A stretch of DNA of 64,000 nt. Origin: Halicephalobus mephisto (lineage: Eukaryota; Nematoda; Chromadorea; Rhabditida; Panagrolaimidae). This document shows positions 36,878 through 49,608 of the stretch, piece by piece. The stretch's first letter is position 1, and each line of letters begins with the position of its first letter. The translations under genes and the position numbers were made by a program. Below the pieces are notes generated by a model. That model was not told where the DNA came from and made no database searches. It saw nothing but the letters and a program-made list of their open reading frames with translations. The stretch lies in NCBI GenBank assembly GCA_009193035.1, contig SWDT01000024.1, forward strand, positions 186,001 through 250,000. Reading direction: 5' to 3'.

Positions 36878-39758
36878 ATGAAGGGCTTTAAAATCAGCAG
36901 TTTGTTTTTGGTTTCCTTTTTTGGTAAGGGTTTGGAATTTAAATTAACTGTTTTAAGCACATATTATTGACTTCATATATTGAAATTTAATAATAATTAT
37001 GCTTTAAACGTTTTCAGTGTTATCTCTTGCTAATATCGAAGAAATCAGGAAACAATGCCAGTCGGTGGAAGGACTCAAGAGCTGTGGACTCTGCATGAAG
37101 CAACATCCAGAGTGTGCTTGGTGTTCTGAACCCGTAATTACTTCATTAATTAATTCCTGAACCTAAACATTGATCTATTTTCAGGATGTTGATGTTCCTA
37201 GATGTGACCACAAAGCGTATTTCGGTTCGACTTGTCCCTCGGCTCAAGGAGCCAGCGGAAAGAGCGAGGTCACAGTGCCTCCACAACACGTGAGTGAAAT
37301 TACCACTTGTAATTGTTTTAAAAAAGTGATTCTTCTTAGAATATTCAGGATCTGTTGTCCATTTCCTTAAATAATCTTTAGAAAAGGGGAAAACCGGACA
37401 GATATACGAGATTTCATATATCAAAAAAAAACTATTTACTTGTTGATCGGATTTTTGGATTTCTTTTTGAAACATGTTTGTACATTAATTTCATCACCTT
37501 CGACAACTGCTTTTTACAATTAAAGGTATTTGCACACTGATTACAATTGTCTAAATAGTTTTTCAAAAAAGTAATCAGAAATATAAAAAGTGAAAATTAA
37601 ATTTTACAAATTACCTCAATTCGAAAAGTTTCCAAAATTGGAATACAGGTTTTGAATGCATGTTTTAAATACGCTAAAATGATATATGATTGACGTTGAA
37701 ATTCTGATATAAGTGACTTTTTTAAAATAATCGTTTTATCCAGTTAAACTCATTTCTAGAACTACCCGATGGGATTCAGTCATCCACACTACCATCTTCC
37801 CATCCAAATCACTCCTCAGCAGGCTTATTTGAAAATTAAACCAGGTTTGTAATTTTAAAAAAGATATTTTATAAGATTTTTCATAAAAAAGAAATAATTG
37901 TTTTACTAGAAGATGCTTAAATTTGGTTCTAATCAGTAATCTAAATTGTTATTGTTTTTTGATGGTTTTTTCCAGGAGAACACCTCGAAGTTTCCTTCGT
38001 CTACCGTCATATGAGACCGTCCAGTGGAGTCGAAGTCCGGGACTTTGCCCTCCAGACAAGCGACCTCAACGCCATCGGTCTGGACATTGCCTTCGATATT
38101 GAATGCCATGGGAGCCATGTTCTCGGAAAGACCTGTCAAGGCGTCCAAGAAGGCGACGAAGTCAGATTCACCGCTACGGTAACCCTAAAGGAATGTAAAT
38201 CGGGAGGAGATGTGGCGGCTTCCATCGGAGTCTATGGATACAACATGGTTTCTGCCATCTTCGTGACTCCGCTCTGTGCTTGTGAATGTGAAAAGGCCAA
38301 GAACGTGGTAAGCTTTGATTATCCATCTAAATAAGTCCTAAATTTCCCTCAGGGTCCTTATGATCGAAGATGCAATGCCGCAGGAAGACTAGTTTGTGGC
38401 AAATGCGTTTGTGAAAAAGGTTCGGTTTCAGTTTCCCCGATTTCGTTTAATTTAATTTAATGTAGGTTTCGGCGGGCCTAAATGTCAATGTGATCTGGCC
38501 AAGTATGGAGCCAGTTCAGCTGAGGACCTGGAAAACCAATGCCGCAGATCTCCCGACGAACCTGTTTGTTCTGCAAAAGGTTCCTGCGAATGCGGAACTT
38601 GCAAATGCAAAGGAAATTTCGTAAGTTTTCAGAATTTCATTTTAAAAAATTAAAAATAATTTTTGAAAAATAAATCCAACTTGATAAATTTAAAAATTGG
38701 ATTTTCTTTGATGAAAGATATCCAGTTAAACCATAAATAAAATTAAAAATTAATCCCTTCGAAGTTATTCAGGAAGTAAATTTCACGAAATTAATAATTT
38801 TTTATTTTTCAATTTCCTTTGGTTCAAAGTCAGGTGGAAAATTAAAACTAAACAATGGGAAATATTGAATTCAGAATCCACAACAATAGGATAACGTTAA
38901 TAAACAATTAATGTCCACAAATTTTGAAATAATTGAAAAACATTAAATTCACACAAGATTTATGACAAAATTAATAATTTATAAAATTATTATGAATCAC
39001 GTGCAAATCTGCTGTTTTTCACGAATTTCGTCATTTACGGACCATATCCTGGTGTTTACGGACTGTGAATCTGTTGTTTTTCAAGTTGTTTATGTTAATG
39101 TTCATTTTTCACCTGACTTTTCAACAAAAATAAGCAAATTGAACAATGAATATTAACTCATTTCGTGAACTTTACTTTTTTAATGGTCCTGAATCCATCA
39201 ATTTTCACATTTTTCGATTCAACTTGACATCTGTCTTTAAATTTTTGAAGATCTTAGATTTTGATTTTAGTTTTATTTTTCCAGATTCAAGGGCAGTTCT
39301 GTGAATGTGACTCCACTTCTTGTCCTAAGGATTCTGATGGTCGTCTCTGCAGCGGTAGAGGTGAATGCGAATGTGGAACTTGCCGATGTGAGGAGGGATT
39401 CGAAGGAGACGACTGTGGTTGTACTTCAGATGAAGCGGCTTGCAGAGAAAATGGTCAAATATGTTCCAACAACGGCAAATGTGTCTGTGGCAGATGTGCT
39501 TGTCGAGATGGATTCACAGGAGCGTTCTGTTCGGTGGAACAACCAAGTAATGCCAAAGATGGATCTACTCTGAACGAAAATGAATTCAACGATGATGGAG
39601 ATCTTCTGCCTTCTGGAGACGACAGGGATCAAGGAGTAGAAGCAGCCAAAGCGGAAGAACAAGAAAGTGATGCTCCTGGAACTCGGTTCTCGATCCAGGC
39701 ATTGTTGGGAGTCTTGGTGGCACTTCTGACGGTCAAAATCGGTCTCCTCTTGGCCTGA
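36878..39758 (+). CDS. integrin-beta-like protein without betaI domain
   Basis: Exons 36878-36923, 37018-37133, 37185-37289, 37760-37844, 37976-38307, 38353-38419, 38466-38620 and 39285-39758 join in frame to 459 residues. Order: signal peptide ([14 protein letters not shown]), PSI domain ([29 protein letters not shown]), hybrid-domain first strand ([20 protein letters not shown]), then directly the hybrid second half ([21 protein letters not shown]), and Cys-rich I-EGF repeats ([30 protein letters not shown]). The metal-binding betaI domain that true integrins insert in the hybrid domain is absent. The C-terminus ends in a hydrophobic segment with no cytoplasmic tail ([18 protein letters not shown]), fitting a GPI-anchor signal. 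So it should be surface-attached, unable to bind ligand through a MIDAS or signal through talin. Function unknown. Confidence 0.88.
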
Positions 39759-40635
39759 TCTTTTTTAATTTCTATTTTCCCCAATGTTGAAATTATCTAA
39801 CTCTCCTTAGGACCAGAAGTGTCTTCAATTCTGAATCTAGCCTTGAACACAAAATTTTTTTATTTGTTCAGCTTTGTAAAAAGGTTTATTTTCAAAAAAA
39901 ATGAAATGATTATAAAGAAACTTTCGGTTCATGATATCAAAATTATTTTCATTAAAATTATTTTCATTAAAATTATTTTTATTAAAATTATTTTTATTAA
40001 TTTTGTCACGTTTTCGACGTCGAGGCAGACAATGACTCAAAAAACGGAGAATAAAAAAATTAAATAATTGAAGACAAATGTTTCATTCAGAATCCTCTTG
40101 GAGAATTTTTAACGTTTTCATTTACGTAATAATTAAATATAAAATATTTTGTGTTTTCGCGTGATATTGGAATGAATAATGTTCAGATATTTCAGTTTAA
40201 TTACTCAAGTTCGAGATTGAAGAATAGTAAGCCGGTACAATTTCCGAATGTTTTGTGGTTTAAAATGTATGAAATTCAAGATTATTTATTTCTGAAGTTT
40301 CAGAATTAAGACGTTTTAAAACAACTTCATCCATAATTGTTTCTTCTGAGCGACGAAAAACCAGAATTCAATGACGTCATGTCCGCTAACTAACAGTAAC
40401 AAATTTGCACAGTTAAAGCTGCCATAACAAATCCTATAGTTCAGTGATTAATAATTGTTTTTAAATTGTTATTCTGTCGTGATTCACCGACCCAAACAGG
40501 ATAGCGAGTTCGTCGATCAAGTTTGTTAATCATTTTTTTCTACAAAACAGGTCCACAGGAGGATTTGACGAAACAAAGCTGATCTGTATTGGTGTCACAA
40601 CAGAAATATCGGATTTACGAAAAGATATATAAATA
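39759..40635. other. spacer with 15-bp tandem repeat
   Basis: AT-rich spacer. At about 39939-40001 four units of AAAATTATTTTCATT (C-to-T in the last two) lie head to tail. Nothing else recognised; the last 250 bp presumably hold the promoter of the Pro-rich secreted protein gene. Confidence 0.6.
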
Positions 40636-41145
40636 ATGGATTACTTAGAACCATCAGTTGCAAAAATGGCTCTAATGAAATGTCTTATTTTTTCTGTCAT
40701 CGGATTCGTTGCCGCCAAACCTCAGCTTTCGGGTAGTCAATTACCCCCTACTTCTACTTTGGGTCCTATGTTTCCACCTGTTAGAGTATCTTCAGGGACC
40801 CCACCTAATGGGCCACCCTTCGGAACTCTGCCCTTCGGAATATCCACACCTTTTCCCTTTATCGGGAATCCGCAACTACCATCTCTAGGACAGCCAGCTC
40901 CTCTTGCAAGTTATCCAGGAGAACCGCTTCCACCACTTAGCTCCAGTACTGTATTTAGTCTATTTCCACAGGCAACTTCGACTGTAAGATCTATTTTCAA
41001 GAGATCTCCCCATGGAGCAGAAATCGAACTTGCCGAAAACGAAACAGGTTTACCGGCTTCTAATAATAAAGAAACTGCTGAAACTAGTCAAGAAGATATC
41101 CATGGATCAGAACTTGAGAAACATCAATTTCCTGAAAAGTTCTGA
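40636..41145 (+). CDS. Pro-rich secreted protein, unknown family
   Basis: 169 codons from ATG 40636; the internal Met at residue 11 starts a clear signal peptide (MALMKCLIFSVIGFVAA, cleavage near AAK), so either start is possible. The mature part is rich in Pro, Gly, Ser and Phe (SGTPPNGPPFGTLPFG, PFPFIGNPQLPSLGQP) followed by a dibasic site FKRSPHG and an acidic tail. No known domain. A second open frame of similar Pro/Ser composition overlaps from 41012 to 41302 (ends SSVGNVSSLRK); the two frames may be one protein split by a frameshift or an unrecognised intron, as no good splice pair was found. Could be a cuticle-, eggshell- or peptide-precursor-type product; that is only a guess. Confidence 0.55.
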   Translation: MDYLEPSVAKMALMKCLIFSVIGFVAAKPQLSGSQLPPTSTLGPMFPPVRVSSGTPPNGPPFGTLPFGISTPFPFIGNPQLPSLGQPAPLASYPGEPLPPLSSSTVFSLFPQATSTVRSIFKRSPHGAEIELAENETGLPASNNKETAETSQEDIHGSELEKHQFPEKF

Positions 41146-41302
41146 ACCTAGAGAAAGGAAACCCGAAAATAACCACACATCGACTACCACCAATCCTATA
41201 CTTCGGAATTCCATTGGAACCCGTCTTCCTAATCCACCTCAGGCATCTAGTTCACCAATCCCTTCATCTTCAGTCGGAAATGTTTCATCACTTAGAAAAT
41301 AG

Positions 41303-44131
41303 AATCCAATTCAATGTTTTTATTTATGAAAATTGAATAACTTTCACTATGTGAATAAAAAATTCCCAAAACAACTCTCAACAAATAATTCTTTAATATA
41401 AATTGTCCTAAAAAGTTCTTGGTTTCCCTAATCTCCGGAAAAATTAGATATTTTCAATTTTGAGAATATACTGTATCTTATTATAATCCTAAATATCGCC
41501 AAACAGTAATTTTCAAAACTTAAAGGATTTCAACAAACAATACAAAATTACTTTTCAAAACCCTTAGAGAATTATATCCGTCTGGAACCTAAAGTAACTG
41601 ATTTCAAGAAATCCCCCTTGACGTTTTATGAAACTAAATTGAAAAGAATTCTTATTCAATCAGAAAGAAATTCTCTCTTGGTTTTTTATTCCATTTTCCT
41701 TTATTATTTATTAACAATGTTGAAACGGATATATGATACTCTTTGTTTAATGAATGAAATCTGTTCCCAACAGATTTTTGGACGGAATATTCAGTGAAGG
41801 AAAAAATGAAATAAACTTGAATAAATAAGTTTGAAACTAAATTATATTCTATCAAAAATTTCAGTTTCCAATTTCATCTTTATCTTAAAAATTAAATTAA
41901 AGTAATTTTGAAAATTACAATGAAATAACTACAAAAAATAAGATAATTCCGAAAACTTCATATTAGTCTGTTTCGTCGTTTTACTTTTCTGAAACGTTAG
42001 GTGTTTTTTCGTGTTGAGACACAGACGGATTTCGCTGCGTAGAATAATCGTATCCCAAATTTTCCTTTTTAATTTTTCTTACCAGTTGAATTCAAATCGC
42101 ACTGGCCATTTCCCTGAGTTCTCTTGCGTCTTAGGACGAAAAACTACCTTACGTATGTTTTATTTCACGGGATGTTGACACGACAGAGGCATTAATGAAT
42201 GGCAGTTTTTTGCCATTTTAATTTTTTTCCTGAGAAAATTATTAAGAAGCTCAATTACTCTTTTGCTCATTTCTTTCCTTTTGAACTCTCTTGCCAAGTC
42301 AATATTAAATGCCATTTGAACTCATGTGGGAAAAACCGGATAAACATCAGAAATTTGTTTAGTTTTCATTTTTCTAATAAAGTTGATTGGCTATTGAAGG
42401 CTAATTGATTGCCAATTGAGTTGAATGATAACTCGTGTCTAGATTGTTTAGATAAAAATTTCCTGATTCTTGATTGATGAAGTCACCGAAACGAATGTTC
42501 TATGACAAAAGGTTTGGATTTACGTTTTCAAGCATATTGAGTTTATTTCTGATGATATTCTTGAAGTTGGATTTGTTTAATTTTTCTATTATTGTGTTTT
42601 ATTAAATCTAATGGTTCTCAACTCCTGAGGGAAAATCCGAAAAACCAAGAACCTCAAACTGTCAAATGACACCTTGATTGGAGAACTCCCACAGGACACA
42701 CGGGTTCTGACAGCAATGATAAAACAGAAACAAACACAAATTACCTAAGGGAAAACTCGTAATTACTCCTTTTCGATTCTGGTTTAAGTGATTTTGAGCA
42801 CTTGTACTGACCTTTAACGTCCTAGAAATCCCACTTATTTTGTTTAAAATGATTAGTTTCAGGAATCAGTCCTTTCCGCTATTAAATCGAAAGATTTGCT
42901 AGAATAAGATAGATTGCAGCTCTAGTGGGTCCTTTATTTGGTCTCAAAAGTGCATTTACTTCCTTTCAGCTTCTCAATTTACAGCGAATTCCGCTTACTT
43001 TTCAGATTTTTTCATTTGCAACGTTGGGTTTCCATTGTCTCGTCCCTCTGGATTTTGGTCGAGAAGATTACCAAATAAATAAAAACCCAATTTTCCGACT
43101 CTGCAGCCGACTTCCTTATTAGGTCCTTGTTTAACTCCAAAGTCTACTAAAACGTGCTGAATCAGTGCTTGTCCTACGATTAAATCAGAAATTCATGTTC
43201 ATTCCTTAATGACGCTAAAATGGTACGAATTGTTTCGGAAATGTAAGAATTAGGCATTCGACCAGGTTGTTGAAAACCTCCCTCACTTCGGTTATCACGG
43301 TTCACTGCCGGTTGGAGTTGAAAATTGCATTTTGAAACTTAGTCTTGACTCTGGTGAAATCGCGTGTCGTGGTCCATGAATACTTTATGGATTTTCTTCG
43401 AAAAGGTAGTTTCCATTCCAATAAAACAGGTTCAGAAACAATTATCCTGGAGTCTATGAACTTGGGAAATCCACATGGTTTTTGTTATTCTTTTTAAATA
43501 ACTTTAACATTCTGGAAATCCGTCTAGTTTCAACTCATGGAGTTTTTTCTAATTTGGAAGTTGAATTTTATTTCTTGTTAAATGTCAAAGTGGAATTTGG
43601 TCAATTTTGACAGATCAACAACCGAACTAGGAAGCACATAGACGTTGACCTTTGACAATTTTCAGCAGCTAACGTAGATTAGCTCACTTTCATGCAAGAC
43701 GAGCTTTGGCCTTGGGGAATCTGTCTTTGGATGTGAATCTCGTTTGTCACCTTACTCGAGCCTCAGGCAGCTTGAAGGAGAGCCCGTCTTATTCCTCAAC
43801 TTTGTTTCTCATGAAATCTCGAGGGTTTGCCTGTCTTTATTAATTTTCATCGGGGAAACTAAGTCCATATTTTCTCATTGATTATCTTGCCAAATTGCCA
43901 GTAATCTGAAGGCAATTGTTTACTTTTCTTTCCGGCTTCTCGAAATTGCAACTTTGGATTTTTTGGTTTTTAATTCCGTGGGTGTCTTCACGAGATCATT
44001 AAAATTAAACCTTGTAATTAGAATTCAAACTAAATTGATGTTTTTAGAAAATATCCAATAACCAAAAATCAGAAGAATTAGTCAAGGGTTGAGAAGCTTG
44101 AGTAACGTCTCAGCTTCTGTCTTCTTCATTG
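41303..44131. other. 2.8 kb upstream region of the aminergic GPCR
   Basis: AT-rich, no gene recognised. ORFs here are short and without domains. Being the only sizeable spacer upstream of a probable neuronal receptor, it likely carries that gene's regulatory sequence; no specific site can be supported. Confidence 0.35.
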
Positions 44132-46000
44132 ATGCGTTGGTTCCTGGAGCCAGATGGGAACACTTCAAGTTTCGACTTCGAGGATGCTGCTGGAAACGAC
44201 ACAGAGGAGATTAACAAGGAAGTAAGTCTCCTACAGTACTTTAAAAGTCAAGAATTCGAAATTCCTTCTTTTAGAATTGCGTTATTTTTGTTTTTTAGTT
44301 TAACCGTAATTTTCCAGGTGTTCTCCTTCTCTCATCACTTGACTCTGATTATCGGCGGTGCTTCTACAGTATGCTGCATCGTCACGAATCTCCTGACCAT
44401 CTTCGTTCTCATCCGTCATAGACCCCTTCAAAAATCAATTTCGAACCTTTATATCTTGAGTCTGAGCGTTGCAGACGTGCTAATTGGCCTCACAGTAATG
44501 TCGGTAGTGTTTGTTAACGAATTGCTCTTTGAGTCATTTGACAAGTTCTTCGGTCCTCAATGGCTCTGTCAGACGTGGCAATTGCTGGACTTTATCTTGT
44601 CCACAATCTCGTTGTACTCTACTTGTGCCATTGCTCTGGACAGGGTCTGGAACCTAGAGAAGCCTCTACGTGTCTTCAAGAGGAGCAGGAAAATAGCCAA
44701 GAGATTGATAATGGTCATTTGGTTTTTGCCCATCGTTATCTGGGTTCCGATTTACTTTTTCCTCCTTGATGGTGGGGAACAGAAACATGGCTGTTTGATG
44801 CCGAGAACGAGGGCTTACTTGATCCCCCTGGTGGCCATCCCGGTCCTCTATGTCCCGGCCATGACCTTGATGGCCATGTTTGTGAGAATCTCCTTGGTCG
44901 TTCACAGACATCTGAAATTCCTGAAGGAACATTCCAATGCACCTCAATTGAACTCGAACTCCCCTTTGCAAGAAAGGACTCCGTTGTCCATGAACTCACT
45001 GAATCGGGACAACAGTAGTCTGAGGGCTCCAGAGCAAAAGAGACACACTTATGACAGTTTGACAACAGTGACTTCTGGATATTGCACGACCACTTTGAAG
45101 ACCCCTAGAAGCAACAGTCCCTGGTTCCCGAGGTCTACGGAATTCCAATTAGCCCCATTGAGCGAGGAAAGGAGCAGTGGCAGAGAACGGTCTCAAAGTG
45201 AGCAAATAAACCTGACTCCAGAAGCACAGAAAAGCCTAGAAGTGAGTTGCATTTTTAATTTCAGCTCTAAATTAATTTTATTCCAGATAGCAGACTCTCG
45301 TTCTCAGTCGAAAATCGACACAGCTTCTGGAGGCACCAGCAGAAGACAGTCCATTATGGCGAGACAGCTGCTTCTGATGCAGAGAGCCGAGGCTTTCTTC
45401 AAACGGCATCCGAGTACTGAATCCGTTTCGAAATTGGCAAGTCCAGAAAATACCCAAACTGAATTATCATATACCTTTAGGGTAAACAAACCCCGAGTCG
45501 TTCAAGGTACTCAAGCGTGGATTCGGCTAGTTCCATAGGAGGAGCCAGTAAAATCTTCAGAAAATTCTCTTCTCTGTCGAGAAATAGCTCCAAAAGGTTC
45601 TCCGTGATCGCCATTCCTAGCAATCTGGCGGATCTTCTTCAAAGAGAAGGGGTTTCTCAGCAAGTAAAAGCAGCGAAAGCAGTGGCACTCATCACCATCT
45701 GTTTCCTGATTTGCTGGTTTCCTTTTTTGATCGTCTGGCCATTGAAAATTTATTATAAGTAAGTTAAATTTTACAAAAAACAAAAAATTCAAAAATATTT
45801 TCAGCGATTTTGTGCCGGACAAAGTTTATAAATACTGCATCTGGCTGAATTATGCATGTTCTACGGTTAATCCTATCCTATATACGTTGTCTAGTCCGCG
45901 TGTGAGATCAGCTCTAAAGAGCTACTTGAATATCGCAAGCTATCGATCAAAACTCAGAATGAAAGCAGCCAGCATTTACAAATCTAACACTGTCGTATAG
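44132..46000 (+). CDS. aminergic-type class A GPCR
   Basis: Exons 44132-44221, 44318-45241, 45287-45436, 45481-45758 and 45805-46000 join in frame to 545 residues. Start ATG 44132 gives a short N-terminus with NTS and NDT glycosylation sites. Seen: TM1 with TNLLTIFVL, TM2 LSLSVADVLIGL, TM3 WQLLDFILSTISLYSTCAIA with the amine-binding Asp, then DRV in place of DRY, TM4 and TM5 (PLVAIPVLYVPAMTLMAMF), a very long Ser-rich third loop (about 260 residues), TM6 CFLICWFPFLIVW, TM7 WLNYACSTVNPILY and a short tail. This pattern is that of biogenic-amine or muscarinic-like receptors; the ligand is not identifiable. Intron 3 (45437-45480) is best explained as a GC-AG intron; introns 1 and 2 are multiples of three without stops. 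Confidence 0.85.
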
Positions 46001-46393
46001 TCTCCCGGGTTGTTACTGATCTCGGTGTACATTTCTCACGTTAAAATTGTTAAATAAAAGTAAAAAATACAGAAATTGTTGATTATAAAAACCCATGTTT
46101 AAATTCGCGGGGCCTCACGGATGAGAATTTGACTGGTATAAAGTTCCGAATTTCACGACGAAAAGTCTCGGAGCTAAATACGGTAGTTCTCATGTCTGCT
46201 CTCTCGTCGATGCAGTTCTCATCGTCCGTCGTCTTTTTTGAACAAAGATCTCCAGATCTCGTGTGCCAGTTTTTCCACTTTTGTGCCTGTTTTATTTTTC
46301 CAACCCTGTTCCCGATCTTCAGTGCTTTTCTATTCTTTCCTTGAGGTGTTAGGTTATCATGTGTTTCTTGCAGAACTCTATATTCCCTGGGAA

Positions 46394-49300
46394 ATGTCTG
46401 ATATTATTTCCCGTAGTAGTCGAGGACGAGGCAGTGGATCTGTCAAGTCCTCCCATTCTGACTCGATTCCAAGCTATGCTCGTCGTGCTCCGGTCATGGC
46501 TCCCAAGAAAGCTCCAGGAAAATTGACAACAGCTCCACAAACAGTTATGACGAATATCCACGGAGTCCAAGTTCCACTTGACTTGAAAGTAGGTTATTTT
46601 CCTATTAAAAACAAACTTTGATTAAAATCTAAGAATTTCCTCTGGTTAAATGCTGTATATGATCAAATCTAACTTCTTTCTAAATAACTTGTTTCATCAA
46701 TGAAATTAATATATGAACTATCAGGTTTTCGCTATGAAAACACCGAATATAACCTTCATATTTGCGAATCACCTCAATATATCCATTAATCTTTCTTCCT
46801 AATCTGCACCTACATTAGGTTCATCGAAATGACATCACAGTGCAAGCAGATATTACACGAAAGAATGCTCAAAGAGAAGATTCTCTTCTCATCATCGACC
46901 TCACCAAGAAGACTCGCTCCGATGCCGTTTTGACAGATCGCAAAGACCTTTGTCGTGAGGCATTCAAAGAAATCTCTACTGATCCCACTCTTGGCCCGCC
47001 GTTCTCCATGTGCTATGATTTGCAGTCAACTTTATTTACTAATGAAACCATGTTCCAACCTGGGGAAGATGTCGTTGAGCGCGATCTCCAATCTCCACAC
47101 TTGCGTGAGCGTTTCCGAGATGCTCCATGCCGTCTATTTATCAAACGCGTTGCTGGAAACGAAATTCTAGAAGCTCGTGATGAACTGACTACGATGTCGA
47201 ATGATCTAGACCAACAGGATCATACTCTGCAACAGTACCTGGAACTCCTGACTTCTCAGCAGGCCATACAAGTAGGTTGTTTTTTTAAATCAGTTTTTGA
47301 CATCTTTTAGATTATTTCCAGCAACCGGAAGAGCACGTGACTTTCCCTGGAGGCAAGAGTTTCCTAATGGACCATGTCAAGCATGGCTTTACGGACAATG
47401 ATGCCCCTGATCTTGGAAATGCGAAATACTTAGCTATAGGATGTCAGAAGAGCATTCGATATATTGAAGGAATCAAAGGCCGTGGTAACAAACGTGTAGG
47501 TGTCGTCGTTGATACCAAGAAAACTCCTTTCTATGCCCCATCAAACCTTTTAATTCTTGCAAGCCATTATATTAATATTAGTGAGTATTTTGTCTTTTTC
47601 CGCAGTAAAAGTCGAGGATTTCAGGTAACCATCGTTTGAGCACTGTCGAGATCGACCATTTGAAACACGCATTCAATGGACTTTCTGTTCGCCCTACTTA
47701 CTGCCCCACTCGTTTGTTCACGATCAAAGGAATTAGTCCTGATACAGCTCGTACCAAGTTTATCAACCATGAAGGGGAGAATTTGTCTGTTGAAGCCTAT
47801 TTCATGAAAATGGGATGCACACTTGAGGTTTGCTTTTTTAATTTCTTCTCTAGATATCCTTGGGTTTCAGTTTCCTGATTTCAACTTGGTCGTCGAACAA
47901 GGTGGTCATGGAAATGAGTATCCAATTGAGGTTCTCACCGTTGCTGATTGCCAACGTGTTGTCACTCAGCATCAGACTCCTGAGGTTGTTCAGAAGATGA
48001 TTCGTGCTTGTGCTGTTCCTCCTGTTACTCTGATGAACCAGAACAAACGGAATGCTCAAGCCCTCGGACTTTGTGGCTCCAATCGTTCTCCTTATTTAGA
48101 AGCTGTTGGTGTTCGTGTTATGGATGAACCGGTTCAAGTTCAAACACGTGTCTTACCAGCCCCTTACATCGTTTATAACAACAATCAAGGAGTCAGACCA
48201 GATGCTTCTCGTGCTACCTGGGGCCAGCGTCAGCATTACCTGATTCCAGCTAGTTTGGACAAATGGGCTTTCTACATTCTCGGAGAACCTCATCCTGGTA
48301 CTTTTGGTCCACATCAAGTCGGGTTTGTTAATAGTAACTCAGTGTAAAAGATGGTTTTTGTTTTTAGCATGTTCACCAACGCCTTGAGAGATCAGATGCA
48401 GAGTGTTGGCATGGGTTATACCAGTCCAGCTCATGTGCAAGTTCTTCCTATCAATATGGAAGTATTGGAAAACGAATTTGTCGCTATGAAAGAGGAAGGA
48501 TATACCTTTGCTTTCTTTGTCCATTCCGACCAAGATACCCAACTTCACAAAGCTGCCAAGTTCTTTGAGCGCAAGTATGAGATTATTACCCAACTGATTC
48601 GTCTCTTCAATGCTGGAGACATTGTGACTAAAGGAAGAAAACAGATGTTGGCTAATATTGTCCACAAAATGAATATTAAACTTGGAGGTGTTAACTATGG
48701 ACTCCGTATAGAATGTTTACCTCAGCATGTGAGTGAGCGTGTCATGTGTCTTGGATTGTCTGTCAACCATCCTGCTGCCATCAATCCCAGTCATCGGACT
48801 TCTGTTGAGAATCTGCCTACAATTGTTGGCTGTGAGTTTGTAGCATTTTCTATTCCGATTCAACCTTTGAATTTCAGATGCTTGTAATGACAAGAAAGTG
48901 CCCTTTGAGTTTGTTGGAAGTTTCCGTTTCCAACGTACGGGTAAAGAAGAACGTGTCACTGTTCTTGAAGATATTGTCAGAGAATGCTTCAACCGTTTTA
49001 AGGCCAATCGTGGATTTTTCCCGGAGAAACTCGTCGTCTTCCGTAATGGTTGTTCAGAAGGGCAGTTCAAGATGCTCATTACCACAGAGGTTCCTTACAT
49101 CACGAAGTACCTTTACGAAGAAAAGATTGATTGTAAGCTTACGGTTATTGTTCCGAATCGTATGCACAATCTTCGGTTCATGCCGTCCAGTGCTCGTGGC
49201 AGTCAAAGTGCTTCAGAGCAGAATGTTCGTCCAGGAACTGTCATTGATACGACTATTGTCCATCCCACGTTTGATGAGTTTTACCTTAATGCTCATGTGG

Positions 49301-49608
49301 CTCTCCAAGGAACTGCTAAAACTCCACGCTTCACCACATTGATTGATGAAAGCAACTTTACTGCTGATGAACTTCAAGGACTTTGCTATGCCCTTTGTTT
49401 CGGTCATCAGATTGTTCGTCTCCCAACTTCCTTGCCATCCCCAGTCTATATTGCTACTTGTTATGCTGAACGTGGTCGCGAGTTGATCTCCGCTGTTGGT
49501 GCTTATGCGAGTCTTTCTGGGAATTATGAAGAAGATTTTAACAACATCAGTAATGCTCTGCCCTACTGGCTGTCGGAGAAGATCCGAGATATTCGCATTA
49601 ATGCCTAG
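46394..49608 (+). CDS. WAGO-clade Argonaute, slicer residues lost
   Basis: Exons 46394-46588, 46819-47271, 47322-47580, 47625-47827, 47871-48322, 48368-48831 and 48878-49608 join in frame to 918 residues. N-terminal Arg/Gly/Ser-rich tract ([11 protein letters not shown]), N and PAZ regions (about 65-400), Mid, and PIWI (about 600-905: [59 protein letters not shown]). The first catalytic Asp of the D-D-H set is Ser652 (GLSVNH for G-x-DVTH) and the second is Asn732 (FRNG for YRDG), so it should bind small RNA but not cleave. That fits the worm-specific Argonautes that use 22G-RNAs and recruit other silencing factors. It lies 393 bp after the GPCR and 234 bp before kynureninase on the same strand; co-transcription is possible but not shown. 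Confidence 0.92.

Noticed and set aside
45478..45517. frameshift or pseudogenisation of the aminergic receptor
   Set aside because: A GC-AG intron at 45437-45480 restores a clean frame through TM6 and TM7, so a mutation is not needed.
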